Positions 1-8,178 of a stretch of 64,000 nucleotides of DNA are shown here, piece by piece (position 1 is the first letter of the stretch; each line of letters opens with the position of its first letter). The notes under the pieces were generated by a model that worked only from the letters and a program-made list of their open reading frames with translations, did no database searches and was not told the DNA's origin. Position numbers and translations under genes: made by a program. The DNA comes from Acidobacteriota bacterium (GTDB lineage: Bacteria > Acidobacteriota > Terriglobia > Bryobacterales > Bryobacteraceae): contig JANXRE010000121.1 of NCBI GenBank assembly GCA_025353165.1, positions 1 through 64,000 on the forward strand, written 5' to 3'.

Positions 1-28
1 CGTGCCGCGTCGGCACTCATGCCGACGC
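1..28 (+). repeat. Palindromic REP copy, cut by window edge
   Basis: Only the second hairpin of a 46-bp two-hairpin repeat is inside the window: 9-bp arms at 7-15 and 20-28 with loop CTCA. The same sequence recurs in full at 31009-31054. Together with the inverted copy at 51-96 it forms a head-to-head pair, as in the BIMEs of other bacteria. Confidence 0.8.
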
Positions 29-50
29 CGCTCCCTTTCACATCGGACAG

Positions 51-96
51 GTGTCGAGAGGAGTCTCGACACTGCACGCAAGAGTGCGTGCGCCAC
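51..96 (-). repeat. Inverted REP copy with diverged second hairpin
   Basis: In inverted orientation the copy has the same 46-bp length and the same first hairpin (7-bp arms at 74-80 and 85-91) followed by GCCAC. Its second hairpin has a different sequence, 8-bp arms at 51-58 and 65-72 around loop AGGAGT, yet still folds. It lies 18 bp beyond the end of the phosphorylase gene, so it may also act as a 3' structure for that transcript; this last point is inference. Confidence 0.75.
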
Positions 97-114
97 GTCC
101 GTTGTGACATGTGA

Positions 115-1419
115 TTAGCCTACCACTTCCAGGATCAACTGGCGTTCCTCGGGAGCGGTGCCGGAGATACGGAATGCGTCCTCGACCAGTTGCGCGGCGT
201 CTTCGAGCCGGTCTTCGCGCGTGTAGTACAGCCGGCACAGGACCGCGCCGGATTCTACCTTCTGGCCGACCTTAACCTCCAGGATCACGCCAACCGCCGG
301 GTCGATGACGTCTTCCTTGGTGTCGCGGCCCGCGCCGATCATCTGCGAGGCTTGCCCGATATACTCGGCGTCGATGTTGCTGACGTAGCCCGGCCGGGGC
401 GAGGAAATCTCGCGCACGCCGGTCGCATTCGGCAGCAGTTCGAAGCGATCGAGCACCTGCGGATTTCCGCCCTGGGCGGCAATCACGTCCTTGAACTTGC
501 GATACCCCGAGCCATCCACCAGACGGCGCTGCGCGATGTCGCGCGCCTCGTCCAGAGTCTTGGTGATCTTGGCGAGGAAGATCATGCGCGCGGCGATCTC
601 GATGGAAAGCTGCGTGAGATCCTCGGGACCCGCTCCCGTCAGCGTCTGGGCCACTTCCATGATCTCCAGGGCGTTCCCGACCGCGTAGCCCAGGGGCTGA
701 TTCATGTCGGTGATGAGCGCTTGCACGCGCTTGTCCATGCGGCGGCCGATGCCGACCATCATCTGCGCAAGCCGGCGGGCTTCCACCTGCCGCTTCATGA
801 ACGCGCCCGAGCCAACCTTGACGTCCAGGACGATCGCGTCCAGTCCGATGGCCAGCTTCTTCGACATGATGGAGGAAGCGATCAGGGGTACGGATTCAAC
901 CGTACCGGTGGCATCGCGAAGAGCATAAAAGCGCCCATCCGCCGGAGCGACCTCGGGAGTCTGCCCGATGAACGCCAGCCCGTGCTCGGATAGAACCTGC
1001 CGGAACTCGTCCAGGGTCAGGTTCGTACGGAAGCCGGGAATCGACTCCAGTTTATCGAGCGTCCCTCCCGTATGGCCGAGGGCGCGCCCCGAGATCATCG
1101 GAACGATGACACCGGCGCTCGCCGCCAGAGGCGCGGCGATCAGGCTGGTCTTGTCGCCCACCCCGCCCGTCGAATGCTTGTCGACTTTCATCCCCGGGAT
1201 AGAGGACAGGTCCACAGTCTCGCCGGATTTCATCATCAGGTCCGTGAGAGTGGAGACTTCCGGGTCCGTCATTCCCTTGAAGAACACCGCCATGAGAAAC
1301 GCCGACATCTGGTAATCGGGGATCTCGCCTCGCGTATACCCTTCGACTAGGAATGCGATTTCCTCGGCGTTTAGTTCTTCGCCGTCTCGCTTGCGATGGA
1401 TCAGGTCAACCGTGCGCAT
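115..1419 (-). CDS. deoA: Pyrimidine-nucleoside (thymidine) phosphorylase
   Basis: Cytosolic salvage enzyme splitting thymidine, deoxyuridine or uridine with phosphate into free base and (deoxy)ribose-1-phosphate. The 434-residue length is normal for the family. Visible hallmarks are STGGVGDKTSL near residue 85 (phosphate binding), GRALGHTGGTLDKLES just after it, and KVGSGAFM near residue 200; the C-terminal region fits the alpha/beta PYNP_C domain. The start MRTVDLIHRKRDGEEL is the usual N-terminus. It is the last gene of a minus-strand series, 134 nt beyond suhB. Sequence alone does not decide between thymidine-specific (DeoA) and broad pyrimidine (Pdp) specificity. Confidence 0.9.
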   Translation of the reverse strand: MRTVDLIHRKRDGEELNAEEIAFLVEGYTRGEIPDYQMSAFLMAVFFKGMTDPEVSTLTDLMMKSGETVDLSSIPGMKVDKHSTGGVGDKTSLIAAPLAASAGVIVPMISGRALGHTGGTLDKLESIPGFRTNLTLDEFRQVLSEHGLAFIGQTPEVAPADGRFYALRDATGTVESVPLIASSIMSKKLAIGLDAIVLDVKVGSGAFMKRQVEARRLAQMMVGIGRRMDKRVQALITDMNQPLGYAVGNALEIMEVAQTLTGAGPEDLTQLSIEIAARMIFLAKITKTLDEARDIAQRRLVDGSGYRKFKDVIAAQGGNPQVLDRFELLPNATGVREISSPRPGYVSNIDAEYIGQASQMIGAGRDTKEDVIDPAVGVILEVKVGQKVESGAVLCRLYYTREDRLEDAAQLVEDAFRISGTAPEERQLILEVVG

Positions 1420-1553
1420 TTTGGAATCTTCAGGCTAGCACCTTAAGCATTTGAAAGTAAAGGAACAGCGCGCAAAAAAGGACGGCGTGCGCGTGAGCAT
1501 ACGTATCTCGCGAGCCTGCGGGAGGCTCTCTGGCTGCATTGCAGGGCCGCCGG

Positions 1554-2366
1554 TCAGCACTGGATCTGGGGCAAGGCGAAGCGCGCCCGCCCGTTAAATA
1601 TCTCGCCGAACACCCCTACCATCTGGTCGTGGATATGCCCGTTATCGGCCAGAAGATGGGGACCACGCAGGGCGGCGGTGTTCCCTTTCATGTCCGTGCA
1701 ACGCCCCCCCGCTTCGGCGACCAGGAGTATCCCCGCGGCCATATCCCAGGGGTTCAGTCCGAATTCCCAGAACGCCTCCAGCCGTCCGGCGGCGACGTAG
1801 GCCAGGTCGAGCGCGGCCGCGCCCGCGCGCCTCACGCCGTGGCTCACCATTGCCAGCTGGTAATAAAAATGAACGTTGACGTTCTGGTGACGCTTAAAGC
1901 TGGGGAACCCGGTCGCTACCAGGGACTCCTCGAGTTTGCCGGTGGCCGAAACCCGGATCCGGCGATTGTTCAGCCATGCGCCCGCGTGCTTCTCGCAAGT
2001 GAACATCTCGTTCCGCATGGGGTCGTAGACGACACCGGCAATCATCTCGCCGCTGCGTTCGAGGCCCAGCGTGACGTTATACACCGGGAAGCCGTGAGCG
2101 AAGTTCGTGGTGCCGTCCAGCGGATCCACATACCAGCGGTACTCGGACGGGTTGTCCACCCCTCCGCCTTCTTCGGCGACGATGGAATGCGAGGGGAAAT
2201 GGCTGCGCAGCCGCTCGACGATCAGCCGCTCAGAGGAACGATCGGCTTCGGTGACCAGATCGAACTCGCCCTTCAGCTCGAAGCCGATGCGGCGTTCGAA
2301 GAAGTTCGCGACAAGCCCTCCGGCTTCCCGCGCGATCTCGGCTGCGGTATCGACAAACGAGGTCAA
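1554..2366 (-). CDS. suhB: Inositol monophosphatase family protein
   Basis: Mg-dependent, lithium-sensitive-type phosphatase of 270 residues. It shows the metal-binding EEGGG in the first third, the signature DPLDGTTNFAHGFP in the middle and WDMAAG near the C-terminus, so the catalytic centre is intact. Substrate could be inositol-1-phosphate or another sugar phosphate; many bacterial members also act in RNA metabolism like E. coli SuhB, which would suit the Hfq-like gene only 2 nt upstream. The symbol reflects family level only. Confidence 0.85.
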   Translation of the reverse strand: MTSFVDTAAEIAREAGGLVANFFERRIGFELKGEFDLVTEADRSSERLIVERLRSHFPSHSIVAEEGGGVDNPSEYRWYVDPLDGTTNFAHGFPVYNVTLGLERSGEMIAGVVYDPMRNEMFTCEKHAGAWLNNRRIRVSATGKLEESLVATGFPSFKRHQNVNVHFYYQLAMVSHGVRRAGAAALDLAYVAAGRLEAFWEFGLNPWDMAAGILLVAEAGGRCTDMKGNTAALRGPHLLADNGHIHDQMVGVFGEIFNGRARFALPQIQC

Positions 2367-2368
2367 AG

Positions 2369-2662
2369 TTACCCTGCGGGCTCCTCGTACAAGTATTTGA
2401 TGTCGTGCTTGTACAGGAACAGGTTCGGTCCGCCGTCCCTGGTCAGGCGGAGAAACGACTGGTCGTAGAACTCGATCAGCCCCGAGACTTCCTGGTTATC
2501 GCTCAACTTGATTGTTACCCGGATACCCTGGTCGATGAGTCGCCGCAAGTACTGAGGCTCCATGAACGTTACATCCGGTGCTTTCGTTTTGGCAGGCGGT
2601 TGGGAGGGCATGGGTGTCGGGCGGCGCGGTTGGACCAAGCGCCTGATCTTCCAAATCCCCAT
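2369..2662 (-). CDS. Divergent Hfq/Sm-like RNA-binding protein
   Basis: Short protein whose C-terminal 60 residues match the Hfq Sm fold: LIDQGIRVTIKLSDNQEVSGL corresponds to Sm1 with its G-x-E/I strand turn, and LFLYKHDIKYL corresponds to Sm2, where Hfq normally has Y-K-H. The N-terminal 33 residues are basic and proline-rich and are read from DNA that also encodes the end of the VWFA gene, so the true start may be the methionine at 2563 (MEPQYLRRL), giving about 64 residues. No clear ribosome-binding site favours either start. Role inferred: small-RNA/mRNA chaperone. Most typical Hfq proteins have VNGI and F/Y-K-H-A-I; this copy is clearly divergent. Confidence 0.65.
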   Translation of the reverse strand: MGIWKIRRLVQPRRPTPMPSQPPAKTKAPDVTFMEPQYLRRLIDQGIRVTIKLSDNQEVSGLIEFYDQSFLRLTRDGGPNLFLYKHDIKYLYEEPAG

Positions 2663-3569
2663 AATAGCCAGTTCGCGTCAGCACCCGCAAACCGGGGCGC
2701 TTCAAATCCACGCGCACGCGGTGGAACCGGTTCTTGGTCGGGGCGATGTTTTTCGGGTAATACCCCATCAGGTACTGGGTTCTTAGATCGCGTAGAATGT
2801 CGGCGAACGCCGCGTCGAGTTCCGGCCCGACGTTCGGCGAAAAGCTGCGCCCGCCGGTTCCGGCCGCAAGAGTCGTCAGGGCGTTTTCGCCGCCGGTGTT
2901 CCTTCCCGCGTCGTTCGTAATCGGAACGATGACGACAGGGTACAGGACGGCATCGGCCATGTGGGCTGCCTCGAGCGCCTGGTGAAAGTCCTTGTTACTC
3001 GTCGTATCGCCGCCATCGGTGACGACGATCAGCGCGTGACGTCCCTCGCGGTCCTGCAGTTCGCGCGACGCCAGGTAGATCGCGTCATACATGGACGTGC
3101 CGCCCTCGGCCTTCAGCCGGCGGAGATTGCTCTCCAGACGCTCGAGGCTGTGAGTAAAGGCTGTGTTCAACGTGACCTGCCAGTTGAAGCTGTACAGCGC
3201 CGCGCGGTCGTCCGGATTGCCTTCCCGCAGGTAGGCTCGAAGGAAGCGCTGGACGGAATCGAGCTCGGATTTCAGTTCCTTCGCCGTGGACCCGCTGGTG
3301 TCCACGAGAACCGAAATGGACAGCGGCAGTTCGGTTGCCCGTTCGAAGACGGAGAGCGTTTGCTCGACTCCGTTGTCAAACACTCGGAAATCCGGTCTAT
3401 CGAGCGTGCCAACCGGCGCGCCGCCCTGATCCTTCACCGTGACGAACAGGCGCACCAGGCGGACGTTGCTGCGGAATGTCGTCGATTGCTGAGCGCCCGC
3501 CGGCCACAGCATCAGCGCGCCGGTCAGGAGCGCGCGCGCAACGTTTCGTCCCACTCGCCCTCCACCCAC
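2496..3569 (-). CDS. Secreted VWFA-domain protein (acidobacterial type)
   Basis: 357 residues with a short signal peptide ending near GAQQ (residues 1-28), then the N-terminal strand region typical of acidobacterial VWFA-related proteins (VRLVRLFVTVKDQGG). A von Willebrand factor A domain follows with an intact MIDAS start DTSGS near residue 92 and a later VTDGGDTTS. The family is usually exported and of unknown role. It starts inside the end of moaD-moaE (46-nt overlap) and ends inside the Hfq-like gene. The last ~45 residues, after RTGYYG, look like run-on translation, so the original stop may have been lost. Confidence 0.75.
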   Translation of the reverse strand: MGGGRVGRNVARALLTGALMLWPAGAQQSTTFRSNVRLVRLFVTVKDQGGAPVGTLDRPDFRVFDNGVEQTLSVFERATELPLSISVLVDTSGSTAKELKSELDSVQRFLRAYLREGNPDDRAALYSFNWQVTLNTAFTHSLERLESNLRRLKAEGGTSMYDAIYLASRELQDREGRHALIVVTDGGDTTSNKDFHQALEAAHMADAVLYPVVIVPITNDAGRNTGGENALTTLAAGTGGRSFSPNVGPELDAAFADILRDLRTQYLMGYYPKNIAPTKNRFHRVRVDLKRPGLRVLTRTGYYGDLEDQALGPTAPPDTHALPTACQNESTGCNVHGASVLAATHRPGYPGNNQVER

Positions 3570-4273
3570 ACGTCGCCATCTTCGAAATACTCTTTTTTCC
3601 AGATCGGGACGGTCCTTTTCAAACGGTTAATGCCCTCCAGCGCGGCGTCGAAAGCCGGTTTGCGGTGTGGGGCCGTGGCAATCACCACCACGCTTTCGTC
3701 GCCAATCTGCATCCGCCCCAGGCGGTGAACCAGCGCCAGGCGGCTGATGGCGTGCGCCCGGGCGATCTGCAGGCCGATCTCAGCCATCACTTTGATCGCC
3801 ATCGCTTCGTAGCATTCGTAATCGAGAAAACGGGTCGGCCGACCCTTCGTGTTGTTCCGGACGATGCCTTCGAAGGTCACCACAGCGCCGTCTTCTCCCC
3901 GCTGAAGGCGCTCCACCAGGCTCCGGGTCTGAATGGGGTCGCGCGTCAAGGCGAAGAAATGGCCCTTGGGATCCGCGATCTCGTGGGTGTATTCGCCGGC
4001 TCCTCCGCTCACTGGCGGGAGGAAAGCGATCTCGTCGCCGTCCTCGACACTCTCGGACGGAGCCGAGAACTGCCGATTGCGGGCAAATACGATGCTGGAC
4101 CGCAGACCGGCAATGGCGGGATAGCGCCCGAAGACTTGTTCGAGCGAGAGGGGGCCCGCTGCGTCGAAGGTATCTTCCGACCGGTGGACCATATCCTTTA
4201 ATTGTCCGAAAAACAGCACTTTCACTCGCACGCCTGTATCGTACCAGACGTTATTGAAAAGACTCGGTTTCAT
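3524..4273 (-). CDS. Molybdopterin synthase, MoaD-MoaE fusion
   Basis: Cytosolic enzyme that inserts the dithiolene sulfurs into cyclic pyranopterin monophosphate. Residues ~15-100 are MoaD-like (VKVLFFGQLKDMV ... DGDEIAFLPPVSGG) and ~105-245 are MoaE-like (EGIVRNNTKG, HRLGRMQIGDESVVV, PIWKKEYFEDG). The MoaD Gly-Gly, which must be the free C-terminus for thiocarboxylation, is internal here and followed directly by AGEYTHEI. The GTG at 4231 or 4225 may be the real start, because the first 14 residues are not MoaD-like. It heads a likely minus-strand operon and is divergent from ybgC. Confidence 0.85.
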   Translation of the reverse strand: MKPSLFNNVWYDTGVRVKVLFFGQLKDMVHRSEDTFDAAGPLSLEQVFGRYPAIAGLRSSIVFARNRQFSAPSESVEDGDEIAFLPPVSGGAGEYTHEIADPKGHFFALTRDPIQTRSLVERLQRGEDGAVVTFEGIVRNNTKGRPTRFLDYECYEAMAIKVMAEIGLQIARAHAISRLALVHRLGRMQIGDESVVVIATAPHRKPAFDAALEGINRLKRTVPIWKKEYFEDGDVWVEGEWDETLRARS

Positions 4274-4317
4274 CGAAAACGCAGCCCCGGTACACCGGCG
4301 GTAGAATCGAATTCATA

Positions 4318-4728
4318 ATGATCACGGCAGAAGCCCGGTTGCGGGTCCGGTACGTCGAAACGGACCAGATGGGGATCGTGTACTACTCGAATTACTTCAT
4401 CTGGATGGAGTTGGGCCGGGTGGAGTGGTGCCGGGCGGCGGGCATCCGCTACCGCGATATGGAGGCGGAGGACGGCATACTTCTGGCGGTGGCCGAGGCG
4501 CAATGCCGGTACGCCCAACCGGCCCGGTACGACGACGAGGTCCTGGTCGAGACCACCGTGCGCGAGGCGCACTCCCGCTTGGTGACATTCGACTACAAGA
4601 TGAAGCGAGCTGAGGATGGTGCGGTCCTGGCGACCGGGTTCACAAAGCACGTTTTTCTGGGCAAAAACCTGGAACGGACCCGGCTGCCTAAGAAATATCA
4701 CACGGCATTTGAAATCTCCCGAATTTAG
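4318..4728 (+). CDS. ybgC: Acyl-CoA thioesterase, YbgC/FadM hotdog family
   Basis: 136-residue hotdog-fold protein. The N-terminal VRYVETDQMGIVYYSNYFIWMELGR carries the conserved Asp of 4-hydroxybenzoyl-CoA thioesterase-like enzymes (D of ETDQMG) and the helix that covers it. It hydrolyses acyl-CoA or acyl-ACP thioesters in the cytosol; the exact substrate cannot be told. A TAGAAT -10-like element at 4302-4307 lies only 10 nt before the ATG, so the mRNA may be almost leaderless. Confidence 0.85.
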   Translation: MITAEARLRVRYVETDQMGIVYYSNYFIWMELGRVEWCRAAGIRYRDMEAEDGILLAVAEAQCRYAQPARYDDEVLVETTVREAHSRLVTFDYKMKRAEDGAVLATGFTKHVFLGKNLERTRLPKKYHTAFEISRI

Positions 4729-4776
4729 TATTCTCTTTTTGAAGCGGATTTCGGATTCTTTTCACGGCCGCGCCCC

Positions 4777-4805
4777 TTGACCCCCTCGGTTAATGGCGAT
4801 ATCAT
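4777..4805 (+). promoter_or_regulatory. Sigma-70-type promoter of the TonB receptor gene
   Basis: TTGACC at 4777-4782, a 17-bp spacer and TATCAT at 4800-4805. Transcription would begin near 4812, which places the ATG at 4793 upstream of the message and supports 4832 as the start of the receptor. Confidence 0.6.
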
Positions 4806-4831
4806 TCCCGCTAAGGGGGTTTGTTACAAAA

Positions 4832-7800
4832 ATGAAGTGCCCATTTAAATTGCTCGGAGCGCTCGTGATGTCCGCTCTCGCTTTTTGGTGTCTTCCTCAA
4901 GCGAATGCGCAGGTGCTTTACGGATCCGTTGTCGGCGTAGTCACCGACCCGTCCGGCTCGGCCATCCCAAACGCTAGCGTAGTTCTCACCAACCGCGGCA
5001 CAGCCCAGACTCATGACGAGAAAAGCGACGGGGCAGGCCGCTTTAATATCGTCAACCTTCAGCCCGGCGAGTACGATTTGAAAGCTACCGCTACCGGGTT
5101 CCGAACGTATAACCAGACCGACCTGATAGTCTCCGCCAACACCGTCGCCCGCGCCGACCTCAAAATGGAAGTCGGTTCGCTCTCGGAACAGGTGACTGTC
5201 TCCGCCGATGCGACGATGCTCCAGACCGACAAGTCGGACACCCATACGGAACTCACGACGAAAGAAGTCGCGAATCTCCCGCTTCCCGGGTATCGAAACT
5301 ATCAGACGCTGGTGAACCTGGTGCCCGGCGCAACTCCGGCCGGCTTCCAGAACTCGCCCACCGATACTCCGAACCGCGCGCTGACAACCAACGTGAACGG
5401 CACGAACCGAAATAACAACACGACCCGGATAGACGGGGCGGCCAGCGTGAATCTGTGGCTGCCGCACCATGCCGGCTACATCGTCCCGGAAGAAATGGTC
5501 GATAGTGTCAACATTACGACCTCAGCCGCCGACGCCGAGCAGGGTATGTCGGGCGGCGCTGCGATGACGGTTGTCACCAAGTCCGGCACCAACGAGTTCC
5601 ACGGCAGTGCATTCGAGTTTCACGACGACCAGCATTTGAAGGCGAACAACTTCTTCCAGCCGGCAGGCACGATCAAGCCGCTTAGCATCTACAACAACTA
5701 CGGCACCACGATCGGCGGCCCCATCCTGAGGAACAAGTTATTCTTCTTCTTCAGTTGGGATGGAACGCGCCAGCGTCAAGGCGGGGTGGGCACGTTCACG
5801 GTGCCGACGACCGATATCCGGGGCGGCGACTTCAGCGCCTACAGTACCGTCATTTATGACCCGAACACCGGCAACGCCGATGGCAGCGGGCGCACCCCGT
5901 TCCCGAACAATAAAATCGACCCCAGCCGCTTTAGCATCCCCGCGACCAAGATCCAGTCCTATTTCCCGACGCCGAATCTGGGCGGCCAGGGCGACAACTA
6001 CTTCGCTTCGGCGGTTCCGCTATTCAACCGTGACTACATCGACGCCAAGGTGAACTGGAACCGCAACGAGAAGCATGCGATATGGGGCAAGTACGGTCAC
6101 ATGTCGGCTCTCGTCGGCGGGCACGGAATCTTCGGCGTGGCAGGCGGATCGGCGCCTGGCTCCGATCCTGGCCTGGGAGATACCAAGATCAACAATGGCT
6201 CTCTCGGGCACACTTACACCTTCTCCCCCACGCTGCTGCTCGACGGAGTCTTTGGTTATCAGCGCATGGAGCAGACCGTTAAGGGCAACGACTTCGGAAC
6301 CAACTACGGCGAGCAACTCGGTATTCCCGGGCTTAACGGTTCCGATACGCGGCAGAGCGGATTCCCGAATATCCAAATCGGCGGCTACGAAGGCACGGGC
6401 GTCCCTGGCTGGATGCCGTTATTCCGGACCGAAGAAAGTTTCAACACCAGTCAAAACGTCACTTGGTCCAAGGGCGCTCATGAATTCCGCTTCGGATTCG
6501 ACGGCGTGCTGCACCGTATGACGCACTGGCAGCCGGAGCTTGGCGCCGGCCCTCGCGGCTACATTGAGTTCGATGGCGGTCTCACAACGCTGGGCCCGAA
6601 TGGCGCTGGCGATAACCTCAATTCCTACGCGGACTTCCTGCTCGGACTTCCACAAAACATGCAGAAGAGCATCCAGTACATCCTGATGACTCCTCGCGAG
6701 TGGCAGTTCGGCTGGTACGCTCGCGACCGCTGGCAGGTCAACCGCAAGCTGACGGTCAACCTCGGGTTGCGTTACGAGTTCTACCCGCTGATGACTCGTG
6801 CGGGCGGAAAAGGAATCGAACGCCTCGACCCAGCGACAAACCTGGTGTACATGGGCGGACGCGGGAGTGTCCCCGTGAATGTGGACGTCACCGTGAATCA
6901 CAAAATGTTCTCGCCGCGGCTTGGCATTGCCTACCGTCTCGATGAGAAGACCGTCATCCGGGCAGGCTATGGCTTGAACTACGATCCGCTGCCCTTCTCG
7001 CGGCCGCTCCGCGGATTCTATCCTCTGACAGTCAACTTCAATTTCACGCCGGCCAATCCTTACGCGGCCGTTCGCTCGCTCGAGCAGGGCATACCCCCGG
7101 TCTTTGGCCCCGACATTTCCACCGGTGTTGTGACATTGCCGAACGTCGCGGACATGCGCACTCCGTACAAGGGGCTAATCCACCGCGGCTACACCCAAAG
7201 CTGGAATTTCACTCTGGAACGGAAACTGCCGCAGGACGTCGTCGTTACCGCCGGCTATGTGGGAACGCAATCCACTCACCTGCTGGCCGACCGGAACATT
7301 AATACGGACGGGCCTGGCCAGGGCTATGAAGGTTTGCCGTATCACTCTCTGTTCGGGCGCGATATTTCCACCAACATGTGGGACGGCTACTTAAGCTCGA
7401 ATTACCACTCGCTTCAGACGTCCGTGAACAAGCGGTTCTCCAAAGGGCTGCTGCTCAAGGGCGCTTACACCTGGTCGAAAGCCCTAGATATGACGGACGA
7501 CGACGGGTGGGCGGGCGTGTCGTGGAACTGGAGCGGAGCATTCCGCCGGAACTATGCTCCAGCCGGCTTTGACCGCAGACATGTCTTTCAGATGGGCTGG
7601 GTCTACGATCTCCCGCTCGGTAAGGGCAAACAATGGGTGAACAGCGGCCCAGCGCAGTACATTGTGGGCGGCTGGCAGGTGAACGGCCTCATGTCTAGCT
7701 ACACAGGCACGCCGTTTACGGTTTACGGCCCAGGTGGTTCCCTCAATGCTCAAGGAGGTAATGCGCAGACCGCTGACCAGATAAATCCGGTTGTGGCTCG

Positions 7801-8113
7801 ACCGGGCTTGGTCGGCAGTTCGGGTACCTATTACGATCCGACAGCCTACGCGTCCGTGACGGACGTGCGCTTCGGAACCAGCGGCCGCAACGTATTGCGG
7901 AATCCGGGGGTCTGGAACACCGACCTGAGCGTCAATCGCACCTTCCCGATCACGGAAAGGATGACTCTGACGTTCCGCACGGAGTTCTTCAACTTCCCGA
8001 ACACCTCCCACTTCGGCTCACCGAACAACAGCGTGAACAGCCAGAACTTCATGCGCATCTACAGTGCGTTTGGAGAGAGGCAGATCCGCTTCGGATTGCG
8101 GCTAGGGTTCTAA
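4832..8113 (+). CDS. TonB-dependent receptor with carboxypeptidase-regulatory domain
   Basis: Outer-membrane protein of 1093 residues from the start chosen here. It has a signal peptide (MKCPFKLLGAL...ANAQ), a carboxypeptidase-regulatory-like beta-sandwich (GSVVGVVTDPSGSAIPNASV...), a plug region (LPLPGYRNYQTLVNLVPGA...) and a long beta-barrel ending in RFGLRLGF with terminal Phe. This architecture (Oar-like) is expanded in acidobacteria and is thought to import oligosaccharides or peptides using TonB energy. The start is at 4832 because a promoter overlaps the earlier ATG at 4793; AGGGGG at 4814-4819 could be its ribosome-binding site. The gene is monocistronic, closed by the terminator at 8140. 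Confidence 0.88.
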   Translation: MKCPFKLLGALVMSALAFWCLPQANAQVLYGSVVGVVTDPSGSAIPNASVVLTNRGTAQTHDEKSDGAGRFNIVNLQPGEYDLKATATGFRTYNQTDLIVSANTVARADLKMEVGSLSEQVTVSADATMLQTDKSDTHTELTTKEVANLPLPGYRNYQTLVNLVPGATPAGFQNSPTDTPNRALTTNVNGTNRNNNTTRIDGAASVNLWLPHHAGYIVPEEMVDSVNITTSAADAEQGMSGGAAMTVVTKSGTNEFHGSAFEFHDDQHLKANNFFQPAGTIKPLSIYNNYGTTIGGPILRNKLFFFFSWDGTRQRQGGVGTFTVPTTDIRGGDFSAYSTVIYDPNTGNADGSGRTPFPNNKIDPSRFSIPATKIQSYFPTPNLGGQGDNYFASAVPLFNRDYIDAKVNWNRNEKHAIWGKYGHMSALVGGHGIFGVAGGSAPGSDPGLGDTKINNGSLGHTYTFSPTLLLDGVFGYQRMEQTVKGNDFGTNYGEQLGIPGLNGSDTRQSGFPNIQIGGYEGTGVPGWMPLFRTEESFNTSQNVTWSKGAHEFRFGFDGVLHRMTHWQPELGAGPRGYIEFDGGLTTLGPNGAGDNLNSYADFLLGLPQNMQKSIQYILMTPREWQFGWYARDRWQVNRKLTVNLGLRYEFYPLMTRAGGKGIERLDPATNLVYMGGRGSVPVNVDVTVNHKMFSPRLGIAYRLDEKTVIRAGYGLNYDPLPFSRPLRGFYPLTVNFNFTPANPYAAVRSLEQGIPPVFGPDISTGVVTLPNVADMRTPYKGLIHRGYTQSWNFTLERKLPQDVVVTAGYVGTQSTHLLADRNINTDGPGQGYEGLPYHSLFGRDISTNMWDGYLSSNYHSLQTSVNKRFSKGLLLKGAYTWSKALDMTDDDGWAGVSWNWSGAFRRNYAPAGFDRRHVFQMGWVYDLPLGKGKQWVNSGPAQYIVGGWQVNGLMSSYTGTPFTVYGPGGSLNAQGGNAQTADQINPVVARPGLVGSSGTYYDPTAYASVTDVRFGTSGRNVLRNPGVWNTDLSVNRTFPITERMTLTFRTEFFNFPNTSHFGSPNNSVNSQNFMRIYSAFGERQIRFGLRLGF

Positions 8114-8139
8114 ACTAGCCGTTGATGTTGTTTCTTTTG

Positions 8140-8178
8140 AAAGGGCGGCCCGTGACCCGGGCCGCCCTTTTGTTTTTT
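8140..8178 (+). terminator. Rho-independent terminator of the TonB receptor gene
   Basis: Perfect 11-bp stem (8140-8150 with 8160-8170), 9-nt loop and a T-rich tail TTTTGTTTTTT. It overlaps the beginning of the next gene: a GTG start codon sits in the loop. Confidence 0.85.

Noticed and set aside
1-96. CRISPR-like repeat pair at the window start
   Set aside because: The repeats are inverted palindromes without regular spacers and match the dispersed REP family.
4793-4831. ATG 4793 as start of the TonB receptor
   Set aside because: It lies between the -35 and -10 of a good promoter and lacks an SD; the signal peptide begins at 4832.
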